Below, piece by piece: positions 5,540-8,415 of a DNA stretch of 8,415 nucleotides (its first letter is position 1; each line of letters opens with the position of its first letter). The notes under the pieces were generated by a model. That model ran no database searches, was not told the origin of the DNA, and saw only the letters and a program-made list of their open reading frames with translations. The translations under genes and the position numbers were made by a program. This stretch comes from Prevotella sp. (GTDB lineage Bacteria; Bacteroidota; Bacteroidia; Bacteroidales; Bacteroidaceae): NCBI GenBank assembly GCA_021204735.1, contig JAJPYV010000173.1:1-8415 (forward strand). Direction: 5' to 3'.

Positions 5540-6349
5540 ATGAAAAGTGTACTTGAAGGGCGTGAAGCCTTAAAACAAGAAGTTTACAAAGTAGCTGAAG
5601 TGGCTGGCTACTTGTGGCAAAAGGGATGGGCAGAGCGTAATGGTGGAAACATTACAGTGAACATCACTGAATACATTGATGACGAGATACGCCAGTTGCC
5701 TGCAATCAGTGAGGTTAAGCAAATTGGCGCAACTATGCCATACCTGAAAGGTACGTATTTTTTCTGCAAGGGCACGAACCGCAGGATGAGGGATCTCGCA
5801 CGCAAACCTATGGAAAACGGAAGTATCATCCGTATATTGGATGACTGTTCGAGTTACGTAATAATTGCAGACAATCCCGTAAATCCTACGAGTGAGCTGC
5901 CATCACACCTCATGGTTCATAATCATTTGTTGGAGAAAGGCTCTCCTTACCGTGCTTCATTGCATACACACCCAATTGAGCTTGTTGCAATGACTCACAT
6001 CCGCAAATTCTTGGGCAAGGATGTATTGACAAATCTTCTTTGGAGCATGATACCGGAGACAAAGGCATTCTGCCCACGTGGTTTAGGAATAATTCCTTAC
6101 GAGTTGCCGGGAAGTGTAAAACTCGCTGAAGAGACTGTAAAGCAGCTTGATGACTACGATGTTGCAATGTGGGAGAAGCATGGCGTATTTGCTATTGACA
6201 CAGACATTATGCAGGCATTCGACCAGGTTGACGTGCTCAACAAGAGTGCCCTCATATACATTGCGTCAAAGAATATGGGCGAGGAGCCAGAAGGAATGTC
6301 AAGTGAGCAAATGGCTGAAATGACAAAAGCATTTAATTTACCAAAATAG
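5540..6349 (+). CDS. rhaD: Rhamnulose-1-phosphate aldolase
   Basis: This 269-residue cytosolic class II aldolase splits L-rhamnulose 1-phosphate into dihydroxyacetone phosphate and L-lactaldehyde, the last specific step of L-rhamnose breakdown. Length is close to E. coli RhaD (274 aa). Zinc ligands are visible as LHTHP (H142, H144) and EKHG (H214), with the catalytic glutamate in NPTSELPSH (E119). The phosphate-binding region starts at RNGGNIT (33-39). These positions agree within two or three residues with E. coli E117, H141, H143 and H212. The frame is open back to 5450, but ATG 5540 is the natural start because the upstream part lies in the promoter. No rhamnose kinase, isomerase or transporter is present here, so rhaD stands alone. 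It has its own promoter and terminator. Confidence 0.93.
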   Translation: MKSVLEGREALKQEVYKVAEVAGYLWQKGWAERNGGNITVNITEYIDDEIRQLPAISEVKQIGATMPYLKGTYFFCKGTNRRMRDLARKPMENGSIIRILDDCSSYVIIADNPVNPTSELPSHLMVHNHLLEKGSPYRASLHTHPIELVAMTHIRKFLGKDVLTNLLWSMIPETKAFCPRGLGIIPYELPGSVKLAEETVKQLDDYDVAMWEKHGVFAIDTDIMQAFDQVDVLNKSALIYIASKNMGEEPEGMSSEQMAEMTKAFNLPK

Positions 6350-6477
6350 TAAGTTAGAAGATTTTTTTAATTGAAATTCTTAGAATGGAAAATGGTTATT
6401 GTAATTATAGAGGTTAAAAAAGATGTGAAATCTTATCATTCTCAGATTAATATTAGTTAAAAAGTCTATATGACGGT

Positions 6478-6519
6478 AAAATCCCGATGTTGTGAAACAT
6501 TGGGATTTTATTTTATTTT
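6478..6519 (+). terminator. Intrinsic terminator downstream of rhaD
   Basis: A 14-bp stem pairs AAAATCCCGATGTT (6478-6491) with AACATTGGGATTTT (6496-6509), with one G-U pair and a GTGA loop (6492-6495), a GNRA tetraloop. TTTTATTTT follows at 6511-6519. This is a strong terminator, about 130 nt after the rhaD stop. The stretch 6350-6477 holds no convincing gene. Confidence 0.85.
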
Positions 6520-6552
6520 CTATTAAATGAGAGTTATCTAACATAAAATGCT

Positions 6553-6560
6553 TATTTTTG
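6553..6560 (+). promoter_or_regulatory. -7 element of aldo/keto reductase promoter
   Basis: TATTTTTG fits TAnnTTTG. No clear TTTG lies about 20 bp upstream. Because it follows the rhaD terminator, the reductase gene needs its own promoter. The leader would be about 38 nt and AT-rich. Confidence 0.45.
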
Positions 6561-6602
6561 CAAGATAAATCAAAAAAATCAATATAACATAAAACGAAAT
6601 CT

Positions 6603-7445
6603 ATGGAGACAGTCAAGTTAAACAATGGCGTGAAAATGCCTGTTTTCGGTTACGGAGTATTTAAGGTAGCTCCGGAGGAGTGTGAGAGATGTGTTACTGA
6701 TGCACTGAACGTAGGGTATCGTCTGATTGACACGGCACAGGCATATTTCAATGAGGAAGGTGTAGGTAATGCTATCAGTAAATGTGGTATTCCTCGTAAT
6801 GAACTTTTCATTGTTACGAAAGTATGGATTACTAATTCGGGTGAGGAGAGAGCTGCAAAAAGTATTGAGGAAAGCTTACGTAAATTGAAGACTGACTATA
6901 TCGATCTGCTGCTCATTCATCAGGCATACGGTGATGTGTTTGGCTCATGGCGTGCAATGGAGAAGGCATATAAATCGGGTAAGGTGCGTGCTATTGGTGT
7001 AAGCAATTTCCAGGCATGCCGTTTCTATGATTTTGCTCATTTTGTTGACACCAAACCGATGATTAACCAGTTGCAGTGCAATGTGAATATCCAGCAGCGT
7101 GACGTTGAGCCTATTCTCGATAAATTCGGCACAAAATTAATGGCATGGGCTCCGCTCGGCGGTGAAGGTTGCGGTGACATCATTAATAATGAGATGTTGG
7201 CTGCTATTGGCAGCAAATATGGCAAGACGGCGGCTCAGGTGGCATTGCGCTGGCTCACGCAGCGTGGCTTTGTAACGATACCAAAGAGTACGCATAAGGA
7301 GAGAATGATAGAGAATTTCGAGATTTTCGACTTTACTCTCAATGCCGATGAAATGGGGCAAATAGCAAAGCTCAACCAGCATGACTGCGGAACGAGGAAT
7401 TTCACTGATCCTAATTTTTTTGAGTATCTAATCAATACTTATTGA
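6603..7445 (+). CDS. Aldo/keto reductase (AKR, DkgA-like)
   Basis: This 280-residue NAD(P)H-dependent oxidoreductase of the AKR (alpha/beta)8 barrel fold reduces aldehydes or ketones in the cytosol. The catalytic tetrad is complete: D43 and Y48 in RLIDTAQAYFNEE, K73 in IVTKVW and H106 in LLLIHQ. The cofactor end is also normal: GVSNF, then QLQCNVN, APLGG, and IPKSTHKERMIENFEIFDF for NADPH phosphate binding. Length is typical for the 2,5-diketo-gluconate reductase-like group. Substrate is not predictable. Given the neighbouring rhaD, L-lactaldehyde (reduced to 1,2-propanediol) is one candidate. It is separated from rhaD by a terminator, and 90 bp separate it from the DUF4861 gene, with no clear terminator between. 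The start at 6603 matches the family (M-x-x-V-x-L-N-N-G). Confidence 0.9.
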   Translation: METVKLNNGVKMPVFGYGVFKVAPEECERCVTDALNVGYRLIDTAQAYFNEEGVGNAISKCGIPRNELFIVTKVWITNSGEERAAKSIEESLRKLKTDYIDLLLIHQAYGDVFGSWRAMEKAYKSGKVRAIGVSNFQACRFYDFAHFVDTKPMINQLQCNVNIQQRDVEPILDKFGTKLMAWAPLGGEGCGDIINNEMLAAIGSKYGKTAAQVALRWLTQRGFVTIPKSTHKERMIENFEIFDFTLNADEMGQIAKLNQHDCGTRNFTDPNFFEYLINTY

Positions 7446-7466
7446 CAAGGATATTGCCGTTTCATA

Positions 7467-7498
7467 TTTGCAACATTCAATTTTTCTCTATATCTTTG
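7467..7498 (+). promoter_or_regulatory. Promoter of the DUF4861 gene
   Basis: TTTG (7467-7470) and TATCTTTG (7491-7498) are separated by exactly 20 bp, the ideal Bacteroidetes housekeeping promoter. Predicted transcription start is near 7503, giving a leader of about 32 nt before ATG 7536. Confidence 0.75.
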
Positions 7499-7535
7499 TA
7501 GAAATTTGTTACGTTAATCGCAAAACTTAAATATC

Positions 7536-8415
7536 ATGAAGAAAATCATTATCAATCTATTATTATGCTTCATAGCATGCAATGTTTTCGCACAGAAGAC
7601 ATTCAACATGAAAGTTGAGAACAATTCGGACAAGGACAAGAAAAATGCTCCTATCGTACTAAAACTTGCTGATTATGGCGTTGACGTTAAGTCGGCTTTG
7701 GTCTCTGTCGATGGCAGGGAAGTTTCTTGCCAACTTGATGACATCGATCAGGATGGCGTTATGGATGAACTTTGTTTCCTTGTAAACACCCCAAAAAATT
7801 CTACACAGGAGTACAACGTTACGTTGTATGACTATGGCGCACCTCGTGCTTACGCTCCAAAAGTTTATGTGGAGATGCTTCTTAGTAACAAGAAAGTTAA
7901 GGAGAGCAACAAGCAGGATCTTTACATCTCCAGTCTTACTGTTGATAATGGTGTAAATCCTTATTGGATGATTCACCACCACGGTGCTGCATTTGAGAAT
8001 GAATTAGTGGCTTATCGTATTTATTTCGATCACCGTCAGACAGTTGACCTGTATGGAAAGGTAAACAAACAACTTGAATTGAAACAAACTCAGTTCTATC
8101 CTGATGATGACCAGAAGGCTAACGGATTTGGCGACGATGTTCTTTGGGCTGGTCAGACATTGGGTGGCGGTACAATCCGTGGTTGGGACGGTACTCAGCC
8201 GACAATGCTCACTGATGTTGACAAGAGAAGTCAGACTATTATCTCACGCGGTCCATTGCGCACTATTGTTGAGGTGAAGGACAAGGGTTGGACGCCCCAA
8301 CCTGGAATGGATCCGATTGACATGACGAGTCTCTATACTCTTTATGCTGGTAATCGTGCTTGTGATGTTGACGTGAAATTCGACCGTCCTGTTCCTGATT
8401 ATTCTTTCGCTGCCG
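7536..8415 (+). CDS. Secreted DUF4861 protein (partial, 3' end missing)
   Basis: The frame is open from ATG 7536 to the window end: 293 complete codons with no stop, so the gene is cut by the boundary and not broken. A signal peptide (about 1-19, MKKIIINLLLCFIACNVFA, cleavage before Q20) sends it to the periplasm or outside. C15 is not in a convincing lipobox. The body resembles DUF4861: an early beta domain (VDVKSALVSVDGREVSCQLDDIDQDGVMDEL), YWMIHHHGAAFENE (143-156) and AYRIYFDHRQTVDLYGK (159-175), then GFGDDVLWAGQTLGGG and SRGPLRTIVEV. The family is usually about 400 residues, so roughly a quarter is missing. In Bacteroidetes such genes often accompany unsaturated rhamnogalacturonyl hydrolases and pectin loci. 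The biochemical role is not established to my knowledge. The histidine cluster could be functional. Confidence 0.82.
   Translation, partial: MKKIIINLLLCFIACNVFAQKTFNMKVENNSDKDKKNAPIVLKLADYGVDVKSALVSVDGREVSCQLDDIDQDGVMDELCFLVNTPKNSTQEYNVTLYDYGAPRAYAPKVYVEMLLSNKKVKESNKQDLYISSLTVDNGVNPYWMIHHHGAAFENELVAYRIYFDHRQTVDLYGKVNKQLELKQTQFYPDDDQKANGFGDDVLWAGQTLGGGTIRGWDGTQPTMLTDVDKRSQTIISRGPLRTIVEVKDKGWTPQPGMDPIDMTSLYTLYAGNRACDVDVKFDRPVPDYSFAA

Noticed and set aside
6539..6594. Direct repeat TAACATAAAA at 6539-6548 and 6585-6594 around the AKR promoter
   Set aside because: Only 10 AT-rich bases at 46-bp spacing, not a whole number of close helical turns and without dyad symmetry; likely chance.
7659..7982. 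107-codon minus-strand ORF opposite the DUF4861 gene
   Set aside because: It lies wholly within a clearly coding plus-strand gene, has no recognisable domain and no promoter. The plus strand shows a signal peptide and family motifs.

Overview
The window looks like an AT-rich chromosomal segment of a Bacteroidales bacterium, most likely Prevotella-like. The protein families (DUF4230 pair, DUF4861, the 'CPST..EGYDTYSP' type of HipA kinase) are typical of that group. Most genes are preceded by the Bacteroidetes-type promoter -7 element TAnnTTTG, in the clearest case paired with TTTG 20 bp upstream, and Shine-Dalgarno sequences are weak. Genus is an inference from family recall, not a database search.

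Left part (1-1718): a compact three-gene hipB-hipS-hipT type toxin-antitoxin operon on the + strand. A small XRE regulator is followed by a free-standing HipA N-terminal subdomain protein and a short HipA-like Ser/Thr kinase that overlaps it by 17 bp. The leader carries two clear and one weaker dyad-symmetric elements spaced about 60 bp apart, which I read as HipB operators. The promoter core lies between the last two.

Middle (1719-5296): a weak terminator-like hairpin, then a + strand operon of a DUF4230 lipoprotein, a DUF4230 single-pass membrane protein and an AGCS-family sodium:alanine/glycine symporter. The symporter gene runs 12 bp into the 3' end of a convergent - strand gene for a small polytopic membrane protein of the DsbD/CcdA-like (ArsG-type) permease group.

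Right part (5297-8415): a divergent promoter region leads to rhamnulose-1-phosphate aldolase (rhaD), closed by a strong intrinsic terminator. Next come an aldo/keto reductase with its own promoter and the first 293 codons of a secreted DUF4861 protein with a near-perfect Bacteroidetes promoter. RhaD makes DHAP plus L-lactaldehyde, the reductase could in principle reduce such an aldehyde, and DUF4861 proteins are often found with rhamnogalacturonan-degradation genes. These three genes may therefore belong to one rhamnose/pectin theme, although each has its own promoter. No RNA genes, CRISPR arrays, insertion sequences or integration sites were seen.
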